A DNA stretch of 27,144 bases from an uncultured Burkholderiales bacterium (GCA_903856995.1 CAIODK010000090.1:1-27144), one strand, 5' to 3'; counted from the stretch's first letter, positions 1 through 8,920 are shown. Translations and numbers: made by a program. The notes: generated by a model from the sequence alone, not told the origin.

Positions 1-1526
1 GCGCGATCCAAATCGCGGGCGCTGTGAAGGGCCGAAAAGCCAGCCGCCACGCCACTTCAGACTGGATGGAGATTGAAAAGCAGCGCGGCATCTCGGTGGC
101 CTCGTCGGTCATGCAGATGCTTTACCGCGACCGCGTGATCAACCTGCTCGACACCCCCGGCCACAAAGACTTCTCGGAAGACACCTACCGTGTGCTCACC
201 GCCGTGGACTCGGCCTTGATGGTGATTGACGCCGCCAACGGTGTGGAAGCACAAACCCGCCGCTTGATTGAGGTCTGCCGTCAACGCGACACCCCCATCA
301 TCACCTTCGTCAACAAGATGGACCGCGAAGTGCGCGACCCACTCGACATCCTCGACGAAGTCGAACGCGAACTCGGCATGCCCTGCGTGCCCATGACTTG
401 GCCAGTGGGTCAAGGTAAAAGCTTTGGCGGCATCATCAACTTGCGCACGCAAGCCATGACCGTGTTTGACTCCGGCAGCGAGCGGTTGCCACAAGACTTT
501 GAAACACACGCGCTCACCGAGCAAGCGTTCCTCGCCGAACGCTTTGGTGCAGAGTGGGTCTCCGCCATGGAAAGCATGGAGCTGGCCACCGGCGCATCCC
601 CCACGTTTGACAAAGATGCCTTCTTAGCCGGCAAACAAACCCCCGTGTTCTTTGGCTCGGGCGTGAACAACTTTGGTGTGATGGAGGTGCTCGACGCCTT
701 GGTCGACCTCGCTCCCGCGCCGCGCCCCCGCTTGAGCCACTTGGTCGTGAACAACCAAACCGTGGAGAAGACCATTCAGCCCGAAGACGAGGGCTTCGCT
801 GGCGTAGTGTTCAAGGTGCAAGCCAACATGGATGCCAACCACCGCGACCGCATTGCCTTTGTGCGCGTGGCCTCTGGCAAGTTCACCCCAGGCATGAAGC
901 TCAAGGTGCAACGCACCGCCAAAGAGCTGCGCCCCACCAGCGTGGTGACGTTCATGTCACAGCGTCGCGAGGCGGTGGAAGAAGCCTACGCGGGCGACAT
1001 CATCGGCTTCACCACCCACGGCGGTGTGCAGCTGGGTGACACCATCACCGACGGACCCGCACTGCAATTCACCGGCTTGCCGTTCTTTGCCCCTGAGCTA
1101 TTCATGACCGTGATTTTGAAAAACCCATTGCGCACCAAACAACTGCAACAAGGCTTAGACCAGTTGGGTGAAGAAGGCGCGATTCAGGTGTTCAAACCCG
1201 AAGCCGGTGGCGCCATGCTGCTGGGTGCCGTGGGCCAGTTGCAGTTTGAAGTGGTGCAACACCGCTTGAAAGCCGAATACGACTGCGATGTGAAGCTAGA
1301 GAGCTGCCAGTACACCGGTGCGCGTTGGATCACCGCGGACACACCGGCAGAGCTGCGCGAGTTCAACTATGCGTACCCACAGCGCATGGCGTTGGACGCG
1401 GCCAACACATTGGCGTATCTGTGCACCTCGCCGTATGACGTGCGACTGGCGCAAGAGCGGTTTCCAAAGATTCATTTCCATCCGCTGCGGGAGCATGCGG
1501 GGTTGGCGCTCTCCAATGCCGGTTAA
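1..1526 (+). CDS. prfC: Peptide chain release factor 3 (RF3), 5'-truncated by window edge
   Basis: This translational GTPase recycles RF1/RF2 from the ribosome after peptide release. The reading frame is already open at the first base. The visible protein begins in the stretch AIQIAGAVKGRKASRHATSD, which matches RF3 just after the P-loop, so roughly 40 residues including the G1 motif lie outside the window. Visible landmarks are the switch region SDWMEIEKQRGIS, the G3 motif DTPGH, the G4 motif NKMD, then the RF3-type domains 2 and 3 ending in RLAQERFPKIHFHPLREH. The PVFFGSGVNNFGV segment and the C-terminal LAQER.P..FH..REH signature separate RF3 from EF-G and BipA. The stop is TAA. An internal GTG at 24 could be mistaken for a start, but the homology clearly continues upstream of it. 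The gene converges on the exporter gene with a 115-bp gap. Confidence 0.96.
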   Translation, partial: AIQIAGAVKGRKASRHATSDWMEIEKQRGISVASSVMQMLYRDRVINLLDTPGHKDFSEDTYRVLTAVDSALMVIDAANGVEAQTRRLIEVCRQRDTPIITFVNKMDREVRDPLDILDEVERELGMPCVPMTWPVGQGKSFGGIINLRTQAMTVFDSGSERLPQDFETHALTEQAFLAERFGAEWVSAMESMELATGASPTFDKDAFLAGKQTPVFFGSGVNNFGVMEVLDALVDLAPAPRPRLSHLVVNNQTVEKTIQPEDEGFAGVVFKVQANMDANHRDRIAFVRVASGKFTPGMKLKVQRTAKELRPTSVVTFMSQRREAVEEAYAGDIIGFTTHGGVQLGDTITDGPALQFTGLPFFAPELFMTVILKNPLRTKQLQQGLDQLGEEGAIQVFKPEAGGAMLLGAVGQLQFEVVQHRLKAEYDCDVKLESCQYTGARWITADTPAELREFNYAYPQRMALDAANTLAYLCTSPYDVRLAQERFPKIHFHPLREHAGLALSNAG

Positions 1527-1530
1527 TTCA

Positions 1531-1542
1531 CGTCGTACGACG
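1531..1542. repeat. Perfect 12-bp palindrome CGTCGTACGACG
   Basis: The sequence cgtcgtacgacg is its own reverse complement and lies 5 bp after the prfC stop, directly before the larger inverted repeat. It could be part of the same intergenic element or a protein-binding site. No function can be assigned from sequence alone. Confidence 0.4.
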
Positions 1543-1544
1543 TA

Positions 1545-1633
1545 GTGAAGAGGGGTTCAGTGGTGTTGCACGTAGCGACATTCTGAGCGCAGCGAAGAGG
1601 AGCCTAGGGCAATGCCACTGAGCCACTCTTCAC
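1545..1633. repeat. Long imperfect inverted repeat in the convergent prfC/exporter gap
   Basis: The left arm at 1545-1569 and the right arm at 1609-1633 are reverse complements over 25 positions with 4 mismatches. They enclose a spacer of about 39 nt. The element fills most of the 115-bp gap between two converging genes, so a bidirectional transcription-end structure or a dispersed REP-like element are the obvious options. There is no T-run on either side, so it is not a canonical intrinsic terminator. Confidence 0.5.
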
Positions 1634-1641
1634 GTACAACT

Positions 1642-2847
1642 TCATTGCATGCGATCCCGCTGCGCCAAAGTTGGAAACAATTTCACCCAAGATGCGGCCA
1701 CCAGCACAGTCCCAACGCCACCACTGACGACCGATACCACCGGCCCCCAAAGCGCGGCCACGGCACCAGACTCAAACTCACCGAGTTGGTTGGATGCGCC
1801 AATAAAAATCGAATTGACGGCGGCCACTCGTCCACGAATTTCATCTGGCGTTTGAAGCTGCATCAAGGTCAAACGCGTCACCACGCTGATGTTGTCTGCC
1901 GCGCCGGTCACGGCCAAGGCCAACAACGACAAACCAAAGTGATGCGAGAAACCAAAGATCACGGTGGCCACCCCAAATACCGCCACCGCACCTAACAGGC
2001 TATAGCCCACATGTCGGCGCAACGGCCAACGCAGCATGACAAACGACATCAGCAATGCGCCAGCCGCAGGGGCGGCACGCAACAAACCCAAGCCTTCTGG
2101 GCCCGTGTGCAACATGTCGCGCGCGTAAATGGGTAACAGGGCCGTCGCGCCACCTAGCAAGACTGCAAACAAATCCAACGATGTGGCACCCAACAAAATT
2201 TTGTTGTGCCACACAAATGTCACGCCGGCCATCGCAGACGTCCAAGAAACAGCTTCTTGCGTTGCATGATGGACGTATCGCACCGTCAAGGTGAGCGCGC
2301 TCGACACCAACATCATGGCCACGCACGCGGCATAGACCGTCAAGGCCCCATGCGCATAAAGCACACCGCCTAGGGCGGGCCCACCAATGGTGCCTGCCTG
2401 CAATGCGCTAGAGCTCAAAGCCACCCCGCGTTGCAAAAAGTTATGAGGCAACAGCATGGGCATGAGCGCTTGCTGCGCTGGCATTTGAAAAGCACGCGTG
2501 CTGCCCAACACCACTGACAAGAACAAAATCAAATCACGGCTAACAAACTCCCCCAGCGTGGCCCAGACCAACCACGCCGACACCGTCGCCTGAATCGCCA
2601 CACATGCCGCAAACAAACGCCCGCGATGCACACGGTCGGCCACATGCCCAGCAGGCAACGTCAACAACAAAGCCGGTACAAACTGAAAGAGCCCAACCAG
2701 CCCTAGGTCCCAAGCGCTTCCCGTGAGGTCATACATGTGCCAAGCCACAGCCACCATCAACATTTGATTGGCCGTCACCACCAAAAAGCGTGCGCCCATG
2801 AAGCGCACAAAGCCGCGATGCGTCAGCAGATCTTTGAGCGTTGGCAT
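1642..2847 (-). CDS. MFS exporter, MFS_3/EntS-like
   Basis: This is a major facilitator transporter of 401 residues, about the usual 12-helix size. It has a variant motif A in the loop after TM2 (LPAGHVADRVHRGR, about residues 65-77). The C-terminal segment TPDEIRGRVAAVNSIFIG, about residues 325-342, is typical of the MFS_3 group that includes EntS-type siderophore and drug exporters. The substrate is unknown. The chosen start is the ATG at 2847, two bases after the uvrA TGA (2850-2852). An alternative TTG at 2853 overlaps that stop and adds two residues. No good Shine-Dalgarno is seen, so translation probably depends on ribosomes finishing uvrA. The gene is therefore expected on the uvrA transcript. 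Confidence 0.85.
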   Translation of the reverse strand: MPTLKDLLTHRGFVRFMGARFLVVTANQMLMVAVAWHMYDLTGSAWDLGLVGLFQFVPALLLTLPAGHVADRVHRGRLFAACVAIQATVSAWLVWATLGEFVSRDLILFLSVVLGSTRAFQMPAQQALMPMLLPHNFLQRGVALSSSALQAGTIGGPALGGVLYAHGALTVYAACVAMMLVSSALTLTVRYVHHATQEAVSWTSAMAGVTFVWHNKILLGATSLDLFAVLLGGATALLPIYARDMLHTGPEGLGLLRAAPAAGALLMSFVMLRWPLRRHVGYSLLGAVAVFGVATVIFGFSHHFGLSLLALAVTGAADNISVVTRLTLMQLQTPDEIRGRVAAVNSIFIGASNQLGEFESGAVAALWGPVVSVVSGGVGTVLVAASWVKLFPTLAQRDRMQ

Positions 2848-2849
2848 CT

Positions 2850-5800
2850 TCAAGACCGCGCCAGCACAGGCTTCAACGCAACACCGGTATGCGTCCCCAA
2901 AGCCACCACAGCCTCGGGTGTATCCGCTGCCACGATCAAGCCACCGCCATCGCCCCCTTCAGGGCCGAGGTCAATGATCCAATCGGCTTCGGCCACCACA
3001 TCGAGGTCGTGCTCAATCACCACCACGCTGTGGCCCCCATCGACCAAGCGGTGCAACACGCGAATCAGCTTGTCCACGTCGGCCATGTGCAGACCAACCG
3101 TGGGCTCGTCCAACACATACAGCGTGTGCGGGGCTTTGTTGCCACGGCGGGTCACGTCGTCACGCACTTTGCTGAGTTCGGTGACCAGCTTGATGCGCTG
3201 AGCCTCTCCGCCGCTGAGCGTGGGTGAGGGCTGGCCCAAGGTGAGGTAGCCCAAACCCACGTCTTTGAGAAGTTGCAACGGGTGCGCGATGTTGGGCATG
3301 GTGGCAAAGAACGCCACCGCCTCGTCGACCTCCATCTGCAACACATCACCAATGCTTTTGCCGCGCCAGCTCACCGCCAAGGTTTCGGGGTTGAAGCGCG
3401 CGCCGCGACAGGTTTCACACGGCACTTTCACATCGGGCAAAAAGCTCATCTCGATCGTGCGTAGGCCTTGGCCCTCGCAGGCGTGGCAGCGTCCTTCGCC
3501 GGTGTTGAAGCTGAAGCGCCCCGCGCCATAGCCGCGGGCTTTGGCCTCTAACGTTTCGGCGAAGAGTTTGCGAATCGTGTCCCAAAAACCAATGTAGGTC
3601 GCGGGGCAGCTGCGCGGTGTTTTGCCAATCGGCGTTTGGTCCACTTCCAACACGCGGTCGATGGTTTGGTAACCATCTAATCCTGTACAACCCACCCACG
3701 CAGGATGTTTGCCTTCGTCGTCAAGCTTGCGGCCCGCCTGCGTTGAACGCTGCGCCACAGCTGCGGCTACGTTGTGCAACAACACATCACGCGCGAGTGT
3801 GGACTTGCCCGAGCCCGATACGCCCGTCACTGCCACCAAACGTTTGAGTGGGATGTCCACACTCACGTCGTTCAAGTTGTGCAGCGAAGCGCCTTCTAAC
3901 GACAGCCAGTTAAGAACCAAGCCCTCGTCCTTCGCAGCGAGCGAAGCAACAGGCCGACGCGCCTGCAACGGGTGCCGCATCGCATGCAGCAAATACCGAC
4001 CCGTTTGCGACTCCGCTTGGTCGGTGATGTCCTTCACTGATCCCTCACCCATCAAACGCCCGCCGCGCTTACCCGCGCTGGGGCCAATGTCGATGATGTG
4101 GTCGGCACGTCGAATCGTGTCTTCGTCGTGCTCCACCACAACCAAGGTGTTGCCTTTCTCGCTGAGCAAATGCAGGGCGTTCAACAGGATCTGGTTGTCG
4201 CGTGCGTGCAAGCCAATGGTGGGCTCGTCCAGCACATAGCAAACGCCCTGGAGGTTGCTGCCCAGTTGCGCGGCCAAGCGAATGCGTTGCGCCTCACCGC
4301 CGCTCAGCGTCGGCGCGCCACGGTCGAGCGTGAGGTAGTTCAAGCCCACTTGTTCTAAGAACTCCAGACGGCTCTTAATTTCTGGCAATAAGTCGCGTGC
4401 GATGTCTGCATCGCGACCGCTCATCTCGAGCTTTTCGACCCACTTACGAATGTCGGTCACGCTCAGGCGGGCAATGTCGGTGATGCTCACGCCTGCAAAC
4501 TTCACCGCTCGGGCTGTGACGTTCAAGCGCGTACCTTCGCAGGCAGGGCACGCTTGATCGACCAAGTTATCCACATCGGGTTCGGCAAAGGTTTGTTCGC
4601 GTCCTTTGTCCTTGTCGTCGCGGACCGAGTCGTCCAACACTTTACGCTGGTCTTTGTTGAGCTTCACGCCCGTGCCCACGCAATCGGGGCACCAGCCGTG
4701 CTTGCTGTTGTACGAGAACAGACGTGGGTCCAACTCGGTGTACGAGGTATCGCACACGGGGCAAGCGCGTTTGGTGGAGTACACATCCACGCGGCCGATG
4801 CTATTGGTGTCGGCCCCTGCTTCCATGGCCTCACGCAAACCATCGAGCTGGCTCAACACATGCACCACGCCTTTGCCATGCTCCAAGGCGGTCATCAGGG
4901 CTTGGCGTAAGACGGTTTCATTTTGCGCAGTCACCTCTAAGCTCGCCACGGGCAGCTCAATCGTGTGCTCTTTGAAACGGTCCAATCGCGGAAAGCCGTT
5001 GGTGGGTAAAAAGTGACCATCCACACGCAAGTGCGTGTAGCCGCGCGGCCGCGCCCAATCAGCCAGTTCGGTGTAGACGCCTTTGCGGTTCATCACCAAG
5101 GGGCTCATCAGCCCAATGTGCTGACCTTTGAATTCACGCATCAACTGCGCGGCGATGCGGTCTGTCGTTTGCGGTTGCACTGCAGCCCCATCGTGGATGC
5201 AATGCTGCGTGCCAAGCTTGACGTACAGCAAGCGCAAAAAGTGCCACACCTCGGTGGTAGTGCCCACGGTGGACTTACGGCCACCACGGCTCAAACGCTG
5301 CTCAATCGCCACGGTGGGCGGAATGCCATACACCGCATCCACTTCGGGGCGGCCGGCAGGCTGCACGATGCTGCGGGCGTAAGCGTTGAGACTTTCTAGA
5401 TAGCGGCGCTGGCCTTCATTGAACAAAATGTCAAACGCCAAGGTGGACTTGCCCGAGCCAGACACGCCCGTGATCACGTTGAACTTGCCGCGAGGAATGT
5501 CCACACTCAAGCTCTTGAGGTTGTGCTCTTTGGCGTTGATGATTTGGATCGAGCCCGAGCTGGCTGCTGCATACGCGGCCGAATGCTCCGAGGCCACCAA
5601 GGCCTTCGAGGCTTTGATGGCATCGACCGCATACACCGAGCCCATGGACTCGGCGTAATCGCGCAAGGCCTTGCCGGTGTGCGAGGTGGCGTGCAAGCGT
5701 ACCGTTTCGGGCGGTCCCTCTGCCACCAGCCAACCGCCGGCGTCACCCCCTTCGGGGCCTAGGTCAATCAACCAATCGCTGGCACGAATCACGTCAAGGT

Positions 5801-8609
5801 TGTGTTCAATCACGATGAGCGAGTTACCGTCTTCCAGCAAACGGCGCATGGCGCGCATGAGTTTGGCAATGTCGTCAAAGTGCAAGCCCGTGGTGGGCTC
5901 GTCAAACATGAACAGCACACCCTTTTTTGCGAGCAATTGCTTGCTGGATGTTTTGGCTTTCGCGGCTTCCGCCAAGAACCCAGCCAGCTTCAAACGCTGG
6001 GCCTCACCGCCGCTGAGTGTGGGTACAGGCTGACCCAGCTTCACGTAATCCAAACCCACATCCACGATGGGTTGCAGAGTGCGCACCACGTCACGGTCTC
6101 CCGCAAAAATCTCCAACGCTTCACCGACGGTCAGGTCCAGCACCTCGGCCACATTGAGGAAGACGCTGATGGGTGCGACGCCTTCGCCCATCGGTTTTTT
6201 GCGCTCGATGCGAACCTCTAGGATTTCTGGGCGATAGCGTTGCCCGTTGCAATCTTGGCAGCGCAAATACACGTCACTCAAAAACTGCATCTCCACATGC
6301 TCAAACCCAGAGCCACCGCAGGTGGGGCAACGGCCATCACCACTGTTGAAGCTGAACTTTGAGGCGGTGTAGCCACGCTGCTTAGACATGGGGGCAACCG
6401 AGAAAATCTCGCGCACCGCCTCCCATGCACCAACGTAGCTGGCGGGGTTGGAACGTGCGGTTTTACCAATCGGGGATTGATCCACAAACACCACGTCGCT
6501 CAAGTAGTCCGCCCCCAGCAAACGGTCGTGTGCGCCCGGCGTTTCAGTGGCACGGCCATAGTGGCGCATCAAGGCGGGCGTGAGCACGTCTTGAATCAAC
6601 GTCGATTTGCCAGAGCCACTGACACCAGTGATACACACCAAGCGCTGCAACGGGAACTCGATGCTCAGGTTTTTCAGGTTGTGTTCGCGGGCGCCTTCCA
6701 AAATCAAACGCGGCGTGTTGTCCGTGACCACGCGTTTGAGGCCTAGGCCAATGGTTTTACGGGCGCCCAAGTACGCACCGGTCAAGGTGTCGGCAGACTT
6801 CAAGGACTCGGCTGTGCCATCAAACACAATCTGCCCGCCACGCACACCGGGGCCTGGGCCCATGTCGATGATGCGGTCGGCACACAGCATGACGGCAGGG
6901 TCGTGTTCAACCACCACCAGCGTGTTGCCGGCATTACGCAAGCGAAGCATGGCTTCGTTAATGCGGTTCATGTCGCGCGGATGCAAACCAATGCTGGGCT
7001 CGTCCAACACAAACAAGGTGTTCACCAACGAGGTCCCAAGGGCGGTAGTGAGGTTGATGCGTTGCACCTCGCCACCGCTGAGCGTTCGGCTTTGGCGGTC
7101 AAGCGTCAGGTAGCCAATGCCTACATCGCTCAGGTATTTCAAGCGTGTTCGAATTTCGTCCATCAGCAAATGCAAGGCCTGCGCATCGGGCCCCGCCACA
7201 TCCACCTGTGTGCTGTTGAAAAACTGGTGCAGCTTGTCGATGGGCAGGAGCATCAAATCATGCAGGCACAAGCCAGGCATGGCTTCGAGCTGCGCGCGCG
7301 TCCATTGCACGCCTTGCGGCATAAAACGCTTAGCGGGTGGCAGCACAGCATCGGCATGCGCTTTCGTGCCAAGGCGCCACAGCAAACTGTCGGTCTTCAA
7401 ACGTGCGCCCGCACACGTGCCGCAAGGCGTGTAGCTACGGTATTTGGACAGCAACACACGGATGTGCATCTTGTAGGCTTTGCTCTCCAAGTATTCAAAG
7501 AACCGTTTGATGCCGTACCACTGGTGGTTCCACTTGCCCTTCCACAAAGGCGAGCCGTGGATGACCCAGTCTTTGTGCTCTTGACTCAGCTTGTACCAAG
7601 GCGTGTCGCGCGGAATGCCTTCGGCTTCGGCGTGACGCATCAGATCATCTTGGGTTTCTTTCCAGGCCGGTGTTTGAATGGTTTTGATCGCACCCGCACG
7701 CAGCGTGAGCTTCTCGCTCGGAACCACCAAGCCGTAGTCCACGCCGATCACTCGGCCAAAACCTCGGCAGGTTTCGCACGCGCCCACGGCGGAGTTGAAC
7801 GAGAACATCGAGGGGATGGGGTCGCTGTAGCGCAGATCGCTGTCTGGGCAATGCAAACCGGTAGAGAAGCGCCACAGAGAGAAATCGGTGTCTGACCCCA
7901 ATTTCTCCCAATACACATTGAGTCGCCCACCACCGCGTTTGATGGCCAGCTCAATCGCTTCCACCACACGGGCCTGCTCGGTGTTGCCCAGCTTGACCCG
8001 GTCCGCCACCACATCCAACAGTTTGCGTGGGCCGGTGGGCGTGGCCACTTCGCGCTCGGCATGGATGCGCGTGAACCCACTCGCGCTCAACCACTGCTCG
8101 ACCTCAGCCGTCGTGGTGTTGGCAGGCAACTCCACAGGGAAGGTCATGATCAAGCGCGGATCTTGTGGCTGCTCGGCGCACCGGCGTTGCAGCTCGGCAT
8201 AAATGGTTTGCGGCGTGTCGTGCTGCACGGGCTGTGCAGTTTGACGGTCAAACAACTGACCCGCGCGCGCGATCAACAACTTCAAATGGTCGTTCAGCTC
8301 GGTCATCGTGCCCACCGTCGAACGCGAGCTGCGCACGGGGTTGGTTTGGTCTATCGCAATCGCAGGGGGTACGCCTTCGACCTTGTCAACGGCAGGACGA
8401 TCCATGCGGTCTAAGAACTGACGCGCATAGGCGCTGAAGGTCTCTACGTACCGGCGTTGGCCTTCGGCGTACAAGGTGTCAAACACCAAACTCGATTTGC
8501 CCGAACCGCTGGGGCCGGTGACGACGGTGAGCTCGCCGGTCCGAATGTCGAGGTCTAAATTCTTCAGGTTGTGCTGGCGTGCGCCGCGGATGCGAATGGT
8601 GCCGGTCAT
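2850..8609 (-). CDS. uvrA: Double-length UvrA (tandem excinuclease ABC subunit A paralogue)
   Basis: UvrA proteins are DNA-damage-recognising ABC ATPases of nucleotide excision repair. This one has 1919 residues, about twice the usual 940, and contains two UvrA units in one chain. Four Walker A motifs are visible at about 32-40, 662-670, 1048-1056 and 1596-1604, and four LSGGE signatures at about 510, 865, 1435 and 1798. Half 1 spans about 1-985 and half 2 about 1020-1919, joined by an Ala/Ser-rich linker at about 990-1018. C-terminal zinc modules are intact in both halves (C761/C764/C784/C787 and C1708/C1711/C1731/C1734). The N-terminal zinc module is complete only in half 2 (C1283/C1286/C1307/C1310); half 1 reads CPDS at 254-257. 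The insertion-domain segment is present in half 1 but almost absent in half 2. Long UvrA forms of this kind occur in betaproteobacteria, as I recall. It is probably a UvrA2-type paralogue, not the sole housekeeping UvrA. The start is ATG with AAAGG upstream. Confidence 0.92.
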   Translation of the reverse strand: MTGTIRIRGARQHNLKNLDLDIRTGELTVVTGPSGSGKSSLVFDTLYAEGQRRYVETFSAYARQFLDRMDRPAVDKVEGVPPAIAIDQTNPVRSSRSTVGTMTELNDHLKLLIARAGQLFDRQTAQPVQHDTPQTIYAELQRRCAEQPQDPRLIMTFPVELPANTTTAEVEQWLSASGFTRIHAEREVATPTGPRKLLDVVADRVKLGNTEQARVVEAIELAIKRGGGRLNVYWEKLGSDTDFSLWRFSTGLHCPDSDLRYSDPIPSMFSFNSAVGACETCRGFGRVIGVDYGLVVPSEKLTLRAGAIKTIQTPAWKETQDDLMRHAEAEGIPRDTPWYKLSQEHKDWVIHGSPLWKGKWNHQWYGIKRFFEYLESKAYKMHIRVLLSKYRSYTPCGTCAGARLKTDSLLWRLGTKAHADAVLPPAKRFMPQGVQWTRAQLEAMPGLCLHDLMLLPIDKLHQFFNSTQVDVAGPDAQALHLLMDEIRTRLKYLSDVGIGYLTLDRQSRTLSGGEVQRINLTTALGTSLVNTLFVLDEPSIGLHPRDMNRINEAMLRLRNAGNTLVVVEHDPAVMLCADRIIDMGPGPGVRGGQIVFDGTAESLKSADTLTGAYLGARKTIGLGLKRVVTDNTPRLILEGAREHNLKNLSIEFPLQRLVCITGVSGSGKSTLIQDVLTPALMRHYGRATETPGAHDRLLGADYLSDVVFVDQSPIGKTARSNPASYVGAWEAVREIFSVAPMSKQRGYTASKFSFNSGDGRCPTCGGSGFEHVEMQFLSDVYLRCQDCNGQRYRPEILEVRIERKKPMGEGVAPISVFLNVAEVLDLTVGEALEIFAGDRDVVRTLQPIVDVGLDYVKLGQPVPTLSGGEAQRLKLAGFLAEAAKAKTSSKQLLAKKGVLFMFDEPTTGLHFDDIAKLMRAMRRLLEDGNSLIVIEHNLDVIRASDWLIDLGPEGGDAGGWLVAEGPPETVRLHATSHTGKALRDYAESMGSVYAVDAIKASKALVASEHSAAYAAASSGSIQIINAKEHNLKSLSVDIPRGKFNVITGVSGSGKSTLAFDILFNEGQRRYLESLNAYARSIVQPAGRPEVDAVYGIPPTVAIEQRLSRGGRKSTVGTTTEVWHFLRLLYVKLGTQHCIHDGAAVQPQTTDRIAAQLMREFKGQHIGLMSPLVMNRKGVYTELADWARPRGYTHLRVDGHFLPTNGFPRLDRFKEHTIELPVASLEVTAQNETVLRQALMTALEHGKGVVHVLSQLDGLREAMEAGADTNSIGRVDVYSTKRACPVCDTSYTELDPRLFSYNSKHGWCPDCVGTGVKLNKDQRKVLDDSVRDDKDKGREQTFAEPDVDNLVDQACPACEGTRLNVTARAVKFAGVSITDIARLSVTDIRKWVEKLEMSGRDADIARDLLPEIKSRLEFLEQVGLNYLTLDRGAPTLSGGEAQRIRLAAQLGSNLQGVCYVLDEPTIGLHARDNQILLNALHLLSEKGNTLVVVEHDEDTIRRADHIIDIGPSAGKRGGRLMGEGSVKDITDQAESQTGRYLLHAMRHPLQARRPVASLAAKDEGLVLNWLSLEGASLHNLNDVSVDIPLKRLVAVTGVSGSGKSTLARDVLLHNVAAAVAQRSTQAGRKLDDEGKHPAWVGCTGLDGYQTIDRVLEVDQTPIGKTPRSCPATYIGFWDTIRKLFAETLEAKARGYGAGRFSFNTGEGRCHACEGQGLRTIEMSFLPDVKVPCETCRGARFNPETLAVSWRGKSIGDVLQMEVDEAVAFFATMPNIAHPLQLLKDVGLGYLTLGQPSPTLSGGEAQRIKLVTELSKVRDDVTRRGNKAPHTLYVLDEPTVGLHMADVDKLIRVLHRLVDGGHSVVVIEHDLDVVAEADWIIDLGPEGGDGGGLIVAADTPEAVVALGTHTGVALKPVLARS

Positions 8610-8636
8610 GGCGGAGCCTTTGAGAGTGTGGCGAAT

Positions 8637-8642
8637 ATTCTA
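8637..8642 (-). promoter_or_regulatory. Possible -10 element for uvrA
   Basis: On the minus strand the hexamer TAGAAT matches the sigma-70 -10 consensus at five of six positions and lies 27 bp before the uvrA ATG. A terminator at 8681-8709 blocks transcription from upstream, so uvrA needs a promoter in this short leader. No convincing -35 lies 16-18 bp further up, and no CTGT-N8-ACAG LexA box is visible. Confidence 0.3.
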
Positions 8643-8680
8643 GAGACTCGCACAACACCGCACCGGTGAAAGGACAATGC

Positions 8681-8709
8681 AAAACGCCACGGACAAGCCG
8701 TGGCGTTTT
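8681..8709 (-). terminator. Intrinsic terminator after the 56-residue membrane protein gene
   Basis: A perfect 12-bp inverted repeat (aaaacgccacgg / ccgtggcgtttt) surrounds the 5-nt loop acaag. A GC-rich core is flanked by A and T runs on both sides, so the element can work in either direction. It sits 21 bp after the stop of the small gene and before the uvrA leader. Confidence 0.85.
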
Positions 8710-8729
8710 AACAAATGACGAATTTGTAA

Positions 8730-8900
8730 TTACTTGGCGGCAGACGCGTCAGAAGCCGCGCCAGAAGCAGCTTCAGCCGGTGCATGCACCGCCTCATCGC
8801 CATGCTTCTCGCCCGCCATGTCTAAGCTGTTACCGCCTTTGAAAATGACGAACATGGCCAGTGCCGCAAAAATCACGAAACCTACAAAAATTTTCAACAT
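8730..8900 (-). CDS. Small single-pass membrane protein, 56 residues, unknown function
   Basis: This gene encodes 56 residues starting MLKIFVGFVIFAALAMFVIF. A hydrophobic helix occupies residues 2-20. A short basic/polar stretch KGGNSLDMAG follows, and then a low-complexity Ala/Glu/His-rich tail ending in AASDASAAK. No family is recognised. Support for a real gene is a strong Shine-Dalgarno GGAGA (8907-8911) six bases before the ATG, a TAA stop followed by a strong intrinsic terminator, and a sensible membrane-anchor protein. The tail probably faces the periplasm or cytoplasm as a flexible extension; the topology is not certain. The gene lies downstream of the MHS transporter gene on the same strand, so a transporter-associated small protein is one idea. 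No cleavable signal peptide is evident. Confidence 0.72.
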   Translation of the reverse strand: MLKIFVGFVIFAALAMFVIFKGGNSLDMAGEKHGDEAVHAPAEAASGAASDASAAK

Positions 8901-8906
8901 ATCGAG

Positions 8907-8911
8907 TCTCC
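8907..8911 (-). promoter_or_regulatory. Shine-Dalgarno GGAGA of the 56-residue gene
   Basis: Read on the minus strand, GGAGA lies six bases before the ATG at 8900. It is the main sequence argument that this very short frame is translated. It follows the terminator hairpin at 8921-8946 by about ten bases. Confidence 0.7.
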
Positions 8912-8920
8912 GAAATCAGT

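Noticed and set aside
6903..7895. 330-codon open frame on the + strand opposite uvrA
   Set aside because: Overlaps conserved UvrA motifs on the other strand, no ribosome-binding site or family match.
8610..8680. LexA (SOS) box upstream of uvrA
   Set aside because: No CTGT-N8-ACAG or close variant is present in the leader.
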